Below, in pieces: positions 37,205 to 48,029 of a stretch of DNA of 64,000 nt. Made by a program: the position numbers and the translations under genes. This DNA comes from Sclerodactyla briareus (Eukaryota > Echinodermata > Holothuroidea > Dendrochirotida > Sclerodactylidae): assembly GCA_026419785.1 (NCBI GenBank), contig JAODTK010000699.1, positions 414,001 through 478,000 of the forward strand, in the 5' to 3' direction. Numbering within the stretch: position 1 is the stretch's first letter; each line of letters opens with the position of its first letter. The notes beneath the pieces were generated by a model. That model saw only the letters and a program-made list of their open reading frames with translations, did no database searches and was not told where the DNA came from.

Positions 37205-37960
37205 TCCAATACACCACATTGCGAAGCCACATGCAAGATAGCACGCCTCAGTCATTGAGGACGGTAAGTTTCTTGATTACAAAATTTCAAACGTTATGGG
37301 ACCTACATGACCTGCGTGACCTTGACTTGTTAGAAAAAAAAGGTTTGTCTAATCTACATGGCGAAGCTACATGCCAAATATGATGTCTATGACATTTACG
37401 GTTTCCGTGTTTGCTCGATTACGAGAATCTGAACGTTTTGGGTCCTATATGACCTTTCGTGAATTTACCCATTAGAAAAAAGGGGACGTCTACTCCACAT
37501 GGCAAAGCTACATGCTAAATATTACGCTCGTGTCATATACAGTTCCCGAGTTTGCTCAAATTACGAGATTCCGAACGTTTTGGGCCCTACATGGCCTTCC
37601 GTGACCTTGACCCATTAGAAAAAAGGGGACGTCTACTCCACATGGCGAAGCTACATGCCAGATATGGCGCACATGTCATTTACAGTTTCCGAGTTTGCTT
37701 GATTACAAGATTCTGAACGATTTGGATTAGAGGACCTTCGTGACATGACCCTCAGAAAAGAAATAAAGTGATCTACACCACATGACAAAGCTACATCCCA
37801 ATTATGACACTCATGTCATTTACGGTTTCCGTGTTTGCTCGATTACGAGAATCTGAACGTTTTGGGTCCTATATGACCTTTCGTGAATTTACCCATTAGA
37901 AAAAATAGGAGGGTCTACTCCATATGACGAAGGTACATGCCAGATGACACTTATCACCGC
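37205..37960. repeat. Tandem repeat, about 141-bp unit, six copies
   Basis: The landmark CACATGGCGAAGCTACATGC recurs near 37,217, 37,357, 37,497, 37,639, 37,780 and 37,921. Each unit continues with a TCAT.TACGGTTTCCG.GTTTGCTCGATTA block and an ACGTTTTGGG..CTA.ATG.CCTT block. Two units carry GTGACCTTGAC. The period is close to one nucleosome length. Confidence 0.95.
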
Positions 37961-37964
37961 ACAC

Positions 37965-39140
37965 ATGTTCCATTTTTGATGAGAGCGAGCCCAGTATATG
38001 CTCGATGGCGGTCATCGTCCTCGGTCAAAGTGAGGGCGGTATTCATGAAGAATGGGTAGATGGACCTGCTGAATTGCTTCATGAGTGACTAAAGTGATGA
38101 CTTGTGCCGTATCATGAATTGTCTTGTTTATTATTAACGCATCAAATGCAAATGTATTAATTTAGTTCATAAGTCTATTTGATTTATTATTCATCGTGAT
38201 AGTACATACCTTCGATGTTTCTCGTCTATCAGTGAGGGCGGGATCTGTTCAGCTGTATTAGACGGGGTAACAGACCCCCTCAGTGAACCGGAGAGTGCTC
38301 TAAGGAACATCACCGGATTGGATAGACTGATGGATATGTGAAAATATTTGATTAGCTAGACTGAATTGCCACCTACAAGCATTGATCAATCCACATATTA
38401 ACACTTCCCTCCATTTGTCTGATTCTATAAACATTCGTGTTTTAATAGTTTGGATTAGCGTTTACTGTGATTCTATTATTTCAAGGCGATGAAAGTCTGT
38501 TCGAACATGTCACTGCTCTAACATGCGCCCGCTATCGAGGGCGGAACAACTGTAGGGCCAGGAGTGAATGCTTCATACATATCGTATTTTGACCACACTG
38601 AACAATGTGCTCTAATGCTTCAGAACCCCTTCCTAACAGCTTGTTTCGAACCCGGAACAGTTATTCATGTGGCTGCGCCCTTACCCCCAGTGTTCGCAGT
38701 CTTCATGGAAGCAAAGAGAAAAGCTCACTATAATAGCAAACCATACATAGCGATAATGTTAAACGACATTTCAACGTCATCAGATTAATTAAAGGTTAAT
38801 TTACAAAACATTGGTTTATGGAAATGTTCCGATATGCTACTCATGTAAAGGTCATCAATGGACTGGTCATTTTCGACAGTCAAAGGACTAGACACTGTTG
38901 TATCCTGAAAAGATTCAATACACATAATTGAGAACCTGTAGCGAACATGAATAAATTCTATATAGGTTCGTCAGGAAGAGGGCAATGAAAATCGAGCTAC
39001 AAAACAGTGGTAGTTTACACAGTGAATGTCCTGTGGATCACCTACGTCTGGATTATCAGGGCAGTTTTCAAACGAAATTGAAAGTAAATCACAGACCTTC
39101 AATGTTGGGTCTGATCTTCTGACGTGGTCTTCTCGCGTTC
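37965..39140. other. Intergenic, with dispersed repeat at 38,225-38,345
   Basis: The block around CAGTGAGGGCGGGATCTGTT matches 20,370-20,480. Short GAGGGCGG pieces also occur near 38,030 and 38,534. A 74-codon plus-strand frame at 38,564 has no recognisable domain. Confidence 0.45.
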
Positions 39141-39142
39141 TG

Positions 39143-39517
39143 TTATGTAATCTTTACCTCTAACAATACGCTCAATGCGGTGTCATCAGTTGTTTTATAG
39201 GACCATAACTGAGGTATCACATGTCTACCTGTCTGCCTGTGTATGTAGTAAAGGCACTTGATGACAAAGCTGTGTACGTGGTTCGTTACGTGTTTCATGG
39301 CTTCATCCAACCATTCAGGTATTGCGCCTAATAACCTACAGTCATTGAGTAGAGTCGAGAATTGCCTCATGCAGATGTTTCCAAAGCAGGTGTGACCGCA
39401 TGGCACACAAGGTCTCCCGTTTTGGTAAGGAGGAAGATCGTGATTGAACAGGACAACGACACGTCTTTGGAATACTGCTAAACTGAAATTCCTCCCATTT
39501 ATCAGTTTATTCACCAC
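39143..39517 (-). CDS. 124-codon open frame with RING-like Cys/His motif
   Basis: An uninterrupted minus-strand frame lies about 200 bases downstream of the last recognised NLR exon. Near residues 35-54 it reads RPCVPCGHTCFGNICM, which resembles the C-terminal half of a RING finger (VPCGHxxxCxxC). The expected CPxCR pair is not seen; NDCRLL follows instead. The rest (IPEWLDEAMKHVTNHVHSF and on) is not recognised. It could be a downstream exon, a piece of a RING-type gene, or chance. No splice sites were assigned. Confidence 0.3.
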   Translation of the reverse strand: MVNKLINGRNFSLAVFQRRVVVLFNHDLPPYQNGRPCVPCGHTCFGNICMRQFSTLLNDCRLLGAIPEWLDEAMKHVTNHVHSFVIKCLYYIHRQTGRHVIPQLWSYKTTDDTALSVLLEVKIT

Positions 39518-39712
39518 CTATGGCAGAGGAGTTCATCTCTGGCTCATTCTAACAACTGAAACAAACCCACAAGATCATCAAAAGTATACTTAGAAATTCA
39601 TTAGATAAATAGCCTCCCGGCTCAAACTGAAGCTGTCTAAAAAAATACGATGATGGACATAATCAAACACGGTGAACAATTGATAGCATGCATCTCACGT
39701 TATGTTACTCAC

Positions 39713-39928
39713 GTCATTTTCTTGAGTAGTTCCATTTCTCTGCGTATGACAGCAATCCGATCACCATCTCCTCCGATATATCGAGGTCCTTCCCGTTGAT
39801 CTCGATCGTCTCTTAAGGGCGATGATGGTTGCACGCTCCCCCCCCAGTCCGCGTGTAGTTAATAGGTTACCATCAGCCGGAACCGACTCATCAAGAGATT
39901 GATCCAACCGAAGACAGGAAATAGGGAT
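39713..39928 (-). pseudogene. NLR gene B, post-NACHT exon
   Basis: The acceptor CATCTACAG|ATCCC opens the exon in phase 0, matching the phase-0 end of the NACHT exon at 42,143. It reads IPISCLRLDQSLDESVPADG, then, after a small shift, an IEINGKDLD..SEEMVIGLLSYAEK segment and ELLKKMT, and ends at a GTGAGT donor (39,712). In this receptor family the segment follows the NACHT-associated helices and may form leucine-rich-repeat-like turns. The 216-base length equals 72 codons. At least one frameshift breaks it. Two diverged copies lie at 24,167-24,380 and 8,306-8,506. Confidence 0.72.
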
Positions 39929-40186
39929 CTGTAGATGCAAGAAAGCAGATAAAGTAAGTGACAGTAGAGCTGAGAAGCATGGGCAATGGGAGGGATTCTT
40001 GCTTCCAGTTCAGAGAGATGATGCCATTCAAAGTTGCGTTTGGTCAAGTCTGATTGACCGATTAGGAACAAATTGATTCACATTTATGAAATTTCCGTAG
40101 CATTTGTTCAATAAAGATTCTAAACATGATTAGCAGTCAATAGGCCCTATTATTCCGACTCATTCATTCATTCATTTATTCATTAT

Positions 40187-40858
40187 ATCCCCGCAACACT
40201 GTATGCTCGGGATATTATGGTTTTGGGGGTGTAGCCGGAAAACTTGGCGTTAGCGCGATGACTCTTTAACGCTTATTCGATCGTTTAAACTTGGTACACA
40301 TGTCCGTCCTAGCAAAATATCGGATGAGTACGAAAGTGGGCACCACTGCATGTTCGCTCCCCTCTATTTTGCAGGTTTTGAACGAAAAACAGAGTTGGTC
40401 CGATTTACATGAAAACTTGGTGGGTGGGGACAAAATGATTCCGAAAAACATGACGGTGATTTCAGAATCACCAGAGGTCAAATTTGTCGTTTTCTGCGAA
40501 AATACAGAGTTAGTCTGATTTACATGCAACTTGGTGAGTCGGGACAAAAGTTGGTCCCGAGAAACATGACCGTAATTCCGAGGTCACCAGAGGTCAAATT
40601 TGCGTTTTGATCGAGATTTTTTACTTTGTCAGATTGAACGGAACTTGGTGGAAGTGAACTACAGTTGTCCTGAACAGGGCCCAGGGGGTAGGGCATTTCC
40701 AAATCACAAGAGGTCAAATGGACATAAACTTCAATGTGCTTTCTTCAAACGAGGTCAACAAAGGCCATTTCTGCCGGGACATAAAACACGTGACGGTTTA
40801 CCCGCGCCTGCACATGTCTAATCATTCATTCATTCATTCATTCATTCATTCATTCATT
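40187..40858. mobile_element. Insertion in the NLR intron, flanked by (ATTC)n
   Basis: Compared with copy 2 near 24,640, copy 3 gains about 670 bases between CATTCATTCATT and TAGTTCCAGCTTCC. The (ATTC)n tract is present on both sides, as if duplicated by the insertion. Inside are three units of about 115 bases (near 40,390, 40,505 and 40,622) sharing CAGAGTTGGTCCGATTTACA, CTTGGTG, GGACAAAA and CCAGAGGTCAAATTTG. No coding sequence is seen, so the class is unknown. Confidence 0.6.
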
Positions 40859-41189
40859 ATAGTTCCAGCTTCCTCAAACAATGTTGCATTTTGCTAGCAC
40901 TCGGTAAGGCAATGTTAGGATATACATTTTTTTACATACGTTTTCCCGTATCACCAGATTACAGGGCATGATATACAGTGACGAAATAATGTTATTTCCT
41001 GTTATTTTGGGGATATGAGGGGGTATTTAGATAACAGCATCTCGTATTCCCAGGTGCTACAGCGAATCGCAATCGCAAGTGCTGCCATATTCATTATTTT
41101 TTTAATGTTAGCATTTCAAATCGATGTTGCATTTTTATTGCTGTGGTGACCGTCATCAAATTAGTGTTCCAATAATTCATATATGCATG

Positions 41190-41242
41190 ATTATATTATA
41201 ATACTAATACTAATAATACTAATAATAATATTATTATTATTA

Positions 41243-41307
<65 letters not shown>

Positions 41308-41330
41308 ATTATTATTATTATTATTATTAA
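41190..41330. repeat. (ATT)n microsatellite
   Basis: ATT/TAT repeats over about 140 bases, with a second tract at 41,680-41,755. Both are in the NLR gene B intron. Confidence 0.92.
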
Positions 41331-42142
41331 TAAAATGAGGCGGATCATTGTTTCCACCATATGACAAAAGCAGCCATAATATGTTTAATATTTCCCACTT
41401 TGTTAAGAGTGAACTGAATTTAAAAGCTTCTTAGGACCTGCCGGTGTTAACAGCAGGTGGGAGACCCTGTTAACCCATGTTATGTATAACCTATTTAAAG
41501 GGACATGTCGTCGGTATCAACAGACGAACCAAGGGAAACGTCGTTCGCTACGACATAAGAAAAAGCCCAGTGCCAATCCTTATTAGGACCCGTCTCACTA
41601 AACTATGTCACTGCAATTATTCCGTATACGGTTGCTGGAAATAAGCGAGAGATGCGTCCATTATAAGGGCTATTCTTACTATTATTATTATTATATATAT
41701 ATTATTATTATTATTAGTATTATTATTATATTATTATATTATTTATTATTTATAGAAATTGCGGATATATTGAGTTTTAGACGAGAGGCTCCAAACTGAT
41801 CCTTGTGAGAAGTAATCAGTATAGAGGTCAATGGTTAAAGCGCATGGAAAAAGAGAGAATAGCTCCAGCAAGGAACACTGGGTTCAGTCACGTAGGTCTG
41901 AACGTGGGAAGTGTTACTGAAAAAAGCCGATGAAGTTACCGTATGTAATATTTGAACCGACATGAAATTACGCACTATGCGGTACCTTCCATGTGTTGAC
42001 GACCAAACTTGGGCCATGTTATGGGGCAGCGGAAACCAATTGGGCTACACTAAATACAGCTGTGTTGGGATGATTTGCCTACTTACTACTGGATGAATAA
42101 TGATGCAGGAAATGAATGGTATAAAACATAACAGTTACTCAC

Positions 42143-43609
42143 AGCCATGACTAGCTGAATCTCTATCAGCTGGAGGATGGACCGCGCAGCAGCTTGGTGT
42201 CATCTTTCCCTATTCCTCACCGTTCTGACTACATAGGTATTCGGATGGCCGAGGAATTCGTCAAGATACCGGTCTGCTCAAGAGCAGAGGACTATGAATG
42301 TCCCTCCACCTGGTTTTTTGGTTCCGCAAATAGTCAATCAATTCTTACTAGAAGCTTGACGCAGACCACAAGCAAATCGATATAGATACTGCAGGTCAAA
42401 TGGATCTACATACTAAGCAGATGTGGGTTGGAATCTGCATGCCCTGTTAAGCACTAGCAAGAGATGAGCAGCGTACACTCGCAGAATAGTTATGTATGGT
42501 AGAAACCTAACATATATTCCGCCTGGTGCACTGCTGCTGACTGGTAATATTCTGTAAACTAGAATGCCAAGGCGAACATTACTGCATAGAACCGGGGAAC
42601 CTAGTTGTGTACTGGGTGTATCTTTCGCTCCATGAAAATTCGCTGATGCTCTTTATTCAGTCCCTCAAAAGCTATTCGGTCTAAACTTGCATGTTTCAAT
42701 GGCGAAACTAGACGTATCCTATCTGGCTTGGTATACCCCGTCTTATTGAGCACATGGTGATGGAAGCAGTGAATCATTAGCTAACAAATCCGTTACGGAT
42801 TCAAATTTTTTTGAAGTCGTCTTTTTCGTGTGCCATATGGGCAGACATGACAAAAATTAGGGGGACGTCACAGAGATTAGAAATGATGGGGTTTATCTTC
42901 AGTTTCTGCTTGACACGCCTCACTGATTTTTCTCATAATTACCAACTACTGCTTTACGGATGTATTCATCGCGAGCGCGGTCATCGAAACCGGTCAGTCT
43001 ATTACCTCTACTCGAATCGATCGTCTGCTTGGGAAGAGTATCTTGTCGTCAGAGACACGTCTAGATTGTCAAACATCTCTCCGTGACAATTCGAGTTATG
43101 TTCCTTGCTTCCCTTGAATTACGTCAGGATATACCGTCATAAATCCATCCAGGATGATTTGACCGAAGAGCAACTCTCATAACTGCCTCGATATCGCAGG
43201 CTTTGAGTTTTTTCCCCTGAAGCAGATCCAATTGATCGCCTGGTATATGGAAGGTACACCCCCTAACTGACGTAATCGAAGCAAAATCAGTATATTGACT
43301 TCCCTTAGGAGGCGAATCCTCAACCCCCTCACTCACTCAAATGCAAACTTCAAAGTCAATGTTGATTTCCCATATCCTGGCTACCTTCTATGATACGAAA
43401 TGACGTAACTCGCGTATCTTTGAGGATGTCCTGGTAAATGCGAATTGTTTCCCAGACCCCGTGACTAAGATTAACGCCTCCTTCAAACGAATCTCTTTCA
43501 AAACGCAATAGAGTCCGTCTTTGATGTAAGGAATTGGCTGGGCTGACTCATACTGCTTCTTGTACGTCTTTTTTTTGCAGAGCCCGCGCAAAGTTTACCT
43601 TTCCGAGTG
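42143..43609 (-). pseudogene. NLR gene B, NACHT exon (P-loop NTPase), broken
   Basis: This is the central exon of a Death-NACHT receptor, an intracellular sensor of the NLR type. After a TTTTCAG acceptor it reads YESAQPIPYIKDGLYCV, IYQDILKDTRVTSFRIIEGS, then Walker A GYGKSTLTLKFAF (43,340-43,378). VNILILLRLRQLGGVPSIYQ and Walker B IILDG (43,138-43,158) follow, then REARNITRIVTERC, LTGFDDRARDEYIRKAVVG (about 42,975), VPLIFVMSAHMAHEKDDF, and helical parts including DPFDLQYLYRFACGL (about 42,380). It ends at GCT|GTGAGT. The order and spacing are those of sea-urchin-type NLR NACHT modules (recalled). Breaks include a shift after CV, one before the P-loop, a TGA at 43,334-43,336 where Trp is usual, a TGA at 43,178-43,180, and more downstream. 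The Asp pair after IILDG is also altered. It is a pseudogene unless these are assembly errors. Confidence 0.9.
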
Positions 43610-44231
43610 CTGAAAACAAAAATATTTCATGACAAGTAAGCGTAAGTTATCAATCAGCTATTGTGAATTTGCACGCGAAGAACAACCAAGACTGTTTCGC
43701 GGAATATAGTGAAGAGTAGCATCATCAACAGTCAACACCATGAGGTAAGCAAGTAATGATAAATATATGCAATGTCCAGAATTGTTTTTTGTCGTTCTTA
43801 GCTTGCATTATTTTACAGATTGAATTTCTATACTTCTTATCTTTGGTTGGCATATTAAGAGCACGATGCCTCTAAATTCAACATTACGTTGTGACATTCG
43901 TGAACACAAGTAAGCCTGTGATCAACTATCTTTTTCTGTAACCCCCTGTAGGATATGGTACGGGGAGTGGGGTGGAAGGGGGATCTATAAGCCCCCTGTC
44001 GGCGATTGTTCATGTATAAATATAATCTACAATTATTTGTTCTTAGCGAATTAAAAATGGCATGTTGGGCGTTGGACGTATCTGCGAGATAACTGAGGTT
44101 TACACACCAACCCCTTTGTCCGTATTAACCATGTGTCCACACCCTGCAATATACATGGAAATAAACTCGTGTATAATGATTTATAGTTACGTGATAATGT
44201 ACAGTTGAAAAGTAAACCTGGAAATGCTGAC
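43610..44231 (-). other. NLR gene B intron between Death and NACHT exons
   Basis: A 622-base intron by the exon model. The donor is AAAG|GTCAGC at the high end and the acceptor is GTTTTCAG at the low end. Both flanking exons are in compatible phase (phase 1). Nothing else is recognised inside. Confidence 0.7.
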
Positions 44232-44442
44232 CTTTGTAGATCTCGTGAACTGTTTGTTGTGCTTTCTTTAGAATCGGCATCGGGGATTCCCCTGTCGTCT
44301 GCTCCCATTGGCGAAGCACTTGGTGACACCTACTATTAGCGCTGGATGGAATACGGTCCTCGATATTGTCCAGTACTCTCTTGGGAACACGCAATTCTTC
44401 CCCCAGATACCTCCACATCCCAGGAAGTTCAGAAGACGAAGC
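44232..44442 (-). pseudogene. NLR gene B, Death-domain exon
   Basis: Unlike the NACHT exon, this 211-base exon is fully open. After CACCAG it reads ASSSELPGMWRYLGEELRVP, KRVLDNIEDRIP, then CHQVLRQWEQTTGESPMPIL and KKAQQTVHEIYKG, and ends at AAAG|GTCAGC. The W-xx-LG...LxQW-x(5)...L pattern is that of a six-helix Death domain, which recruits partners by homotypic contact. It starts in phase 0 and ends in phase 1, as needed to join the NACHT exon. A first exon like the one at 54,332-54,421 was not found upstream, so the gene start is missing or unrecognised. Confidence 0.85.
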
Positions 44443-44444
44443 CT

Positions 44445-47400
44445 GGTGAGGTGGAGTAGTGTGTCTTAGTAATGTTTCTAGTTTGCAATGTGTTGTGCTA
44501 ATATTTGCATTTAAAATACAATTGTAGAAAACAACGAAACCTAATTTCCGTTAACTTCAGGTTCTTATTTAAGTGCTACACCGGTCATTAGACTGTTTAC
44601 AGACGTACCCGAATGGTACGCATTGTCGACATACCGCACTGGTAACATGGTTGCGTTAAGCAATCTAGTGGATACGGAAACTGCCAGTAAGAATCCGTAT
44701 TTTTAGAAAGACAAGTTTAACAGCGTACGTGAACTATTAGTGGAAGTCCCTGTTAAACTGACAATCAGTAATCTGTATTCACCAACACGATCTTATGCTA
44801 GTGAGTTGGAGAATAATTATTGATACATATCGTGTCCGCTGTGTTTGGCAGTTACTTAAACACTAATTCACTCGATCAGGGGCCTTTGTTTAGCCTACTT
44901 ACAAGTAACTGTTGTTCTGTGACAGGATGCACCTCGCTATCACCTCGTTTGTCTGCCAAGCTGCTTTCATCACCTGTAATAGATTTCAACAATAACTATC
45001 TTATGGAAATGAAACTCATTGTATATGATGTCGAGAGACTGTTCAAAATGATTTTACACGAAAATAAATTGATGTGATGTTGTGACGCCCAGTAGGGTGG
45101 AGGGATCACTTCATCGAGTGCGATCATTGTGCCTTTGGTGGATAAGGGGACATTGCCTGGGCAGGGTCTGTGTATTATATATAACTTGTGGAACGGCGGT
45201 AAAGCTCGCCGAAGTTACACACGTTTGGTTGTACATTTTATAGTCACTTGCTGATTTCCTCTGTAGGAGAGAACGTCGTTTGCGTTATGTTCCGCTTTCC
45301 AGTGGGGTCTGTTGGCCATTTTGTACTGTAGTTTTGTATTTAGTTTTTTCTATCTTGTAATGCAAATTCAAATCCTATTCCTGATAAAGTTAAGGCGTAG
45401 TTTTGTCAGCTGAATTGTTCTATAATCTAGAGGGTTTTCGTAGGTTTTCATTCCTCTTCCCGTTCCTGAGGGTGCTGCCATGTCTGTTACGAGTAGGTGC
45501 GTGTTGTAGATTGTTACATGGTTAAGTTGTAGCAGATATTTTCCTTCGACGACGCCCCTGTGTTGCAAGGTTTTGGTTTGTATTCACAGAATGGCTCCAG
45601 ACACCACAGGTATGGGATTCGGGTGTCACATCTTATGCATTTTTAGAGTGGAGCATGCATGCCACTCACTAAACTAAAAGTGCCAAAACCAACTGAGATA
45701 AGTAAAAATTACGAGGTACAGGAACATAATGAATAATTGTATTCACAGACCTCTCTCAGCACATGGTAAAGGTTTTTCAACATAACAGATACTTCTATCA
45801 CACGCTATGTCCTCTGTAGAAGGGTCAAACAGCCTCTAAAACACTGATCAATTTCAAATCTTCATATATCTTCGCAACGAAACATTTGAGGGAGTTGGCT
45901 TATGAAGTATTCTGTTCGTCTTTGCAAGTTATATCTGGTGGCTCCTTTGACTTCCTTTGGCCTTTTTACATCACTTGACCCAATGACCTTGTGACCTCCT
46001 GTGTCGGTTCTTCGTAACGACCAGACTCGTCGTGTTTGCAAGTACCGAACGAGTCAATTACACGACGTACTGAAACATTTTCATCCCACGTTATCTCGTT
46101 ATGTCCTCTGTAAAAAGGTGAAACAGCTTCACAAAGCCGATAAATTATACATTCGATAATGGCTGAAACATTTTGGAGGAATACCATAAAGGGAAGTTCT
46201 GTTCGTCTGTGTGGCTTTACTGCTGGACTCTTTTTCCAGAAGTTGACAATGCAGTAATTGTAGTCTATGAACCCGTTCACATACATACATTCTTCACTGA
46301 GGTCCATATAGTGTCTTGATAGCCTGCTACTGTGCAGTCAAGGACACACAAATACACCTGAGCTGCTCACCAAAGTTATCGATTCATTCAGCTCACAGTG
46401 TTTTAAACATACCCACCTTTCTTAATCTGTGGTAGATGGACAAAACTGTTCATCAATGAAGCCTATCACTCGCTTCAACAAGGTCCCCCTCCCCACCACC
46501 AACAATTCATTTCGTTGAAAAGTCTGATCGGGTATGCTTTCATGTGAAATATTCGGGGAATATCTCATGGAAAGGGAAATGAGAAGAGGGAGATCTGCGT
46601 GTCGGGCTTCCTGGTCACTACCTTCCACCTCAGGCAAATCACGATGCTTCCCTGTGAGGAGTGTTTGGATTCTCCATGCTTCATTGATAAATTGTTGTCT
46701 GCCGGTTCAAAATGTGCCAACATTATACCAGATTAAAGTTAGCAACTGCAGGTTTAGCAACTGCAGGTTTAGTAGAATGGGTTTTTTGGGTCTCGGTGTG
46801 CCTTGGTGTTAAGGGATCTCTGAAATCTCCGGCTAATACCGTTGAAAAAACTATGATGATGATATACGATAGCAGGTGCACGTTTGGTGCTGGCCCGGAG
46901 AATTCTTTTCTCTAATTCAAGTCAGTAAGAGGTCGGTATAAACCCTCTGCATACTATAACCATAACTCTTCATCCCTAAGCATGCGATTTTCGCATGATT
47001 AAAATGCCGAATTGAAAAAAAAGGTAACTTCATGTTACCCCAAAACCCTGACCTATGCACTATGCTCTTCGCACACCCTCAGACTCATTCTCTTATTGAG
47101 CTGGGGGAAAATGAGAGAGATTTAGCAAAAAGTGGTCATGTTCACCGAAATTCCAGTGAAAAACAAGCTGTGTTTATCCATTTTTAGCTCACCCCCCTTA
47201 CCATATCAGAGTCATGCTGCAGTCATGCTCCTTCTCTCGATTGGTATGTAACAATAGTGCATAGCGCCACCAATTGCGGCCTACAAGACTATCTTGAATC
47301 ATTCAGGTCGATGAAGAAGCCAGCTTTTACAACGTAATGTCAGTGGCCTATTCAGTCCTCGCTAATTATGTATGCGCATATGTGATTAGGGGCTCTTTGT

Positions 47401-47600
47401 CATTGTTTTGCATGCCAAAGATCATAAAATCAATAGTGGTGTGACGAAACTGACAGAAATTAGATGGCGGAAGCTCTCATGAGAATTTATAGTGGGAAAA
47501 TAACTGCATGAAGGATGACGACCACTGAATGTACAAATTACAGCATTTTTACTTTTTTGCGGCGGAAAAAATGATTTTTGAACCAAACATAATGCTTGCA
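44445..47600. other. Intergenic, no gene recognised
   Basis: I looked here for a first exon of NLR gene B on the minus strand and did not find one. A diverged duplication lies at 45,775-46,260. Frames near 44,820 and 46,422-46,637 lack recognisable motifs. Confidence 0.45.
45775..46260. repeat. Diverged duplication, about 300-bp spacing
   Basis: Two blocks share TATGTCCTCTGTA.AA.GGT, AAACAGC.TC, GAAACATTT..GG, and AAGT.TTCTGTTCGTCTTTGC-like segments in order (near 45,808-45,935 and 46,100-46,225). Confidence 0.65.
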
Positions 47601-48020
47601 TATATTATTATTATGATTATTATTATTATTATTAGGGCAAACATACTTGTATAGCGCCAATAGTACAAAAGTAATCAATGGCGCTGCACAAACAATTATA
47701 GAACAATAAAAGCTTAAAAAACTATATACCAGAAGAACACTGCAAGTACCCTTCAGAAAATATTGACGAAAAAAAAAGTCTGTAACTTTTTCTTGAACAC
47801 AGCGACATCCTGGCAGTTCTAATTTCTACAGGAAGCTCGTTCCACAGACGAGGCCCAATGTAACTGGAAGCACGCTCACCAAATGTTCTCTCACGGGGAA
47901 AAGCCAGATCTCCATTGTCAACAGAACGTGCCCTGTTCTTTAATTCTATAAACAACAGAGTCACGTGTCTTTATACTTGGTGCCCGAGCTCGGATAAATG
48001 CTGACGTGTGTGCATGCAAT
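47600..48020 (-). mobile_element. LINE 3' end, L2/CR1-like
   Basis: A minus-strand frame at 47,722-47,964 reads FPRERTFGERASSYIGPRLW, then NELPVEIRTARMS, the typical C-terminal end of an L2/CR1-type reverse-transcriptase ORF. Downstream AGCGCCA (47,653-47,659) pairs with TGGCGCT (47,679-47,685), and the element ends in an (ATT)n tail at 47,605-47,636. The 5' part is missing. Confidence 0.75.
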
Positions 48021-48029
48021 TAATGAATG

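Larger units (their letters stand above)
40150..42142 (-). other. NLR gene B intron with nested repeats
   Basis: This is the intron between the NACHT and post-NACHT exons. From low to high coordinates it holds an (ATTC)n tract, an inserted 40,187-40,858 element, sequence shared with copies 1 and 2, (ATT)n microsatellites at 41,190-41,330 and 41,680-41,755, and a block (41,340-41,985) that matches copy 2. Confidence 0.7.

Noticed and set aside
42811-43086. Plus-strand 91-codon frame
   Set aside because: It is the antisense of the NACHT exon, whose conserved blocks are on the minus strand.
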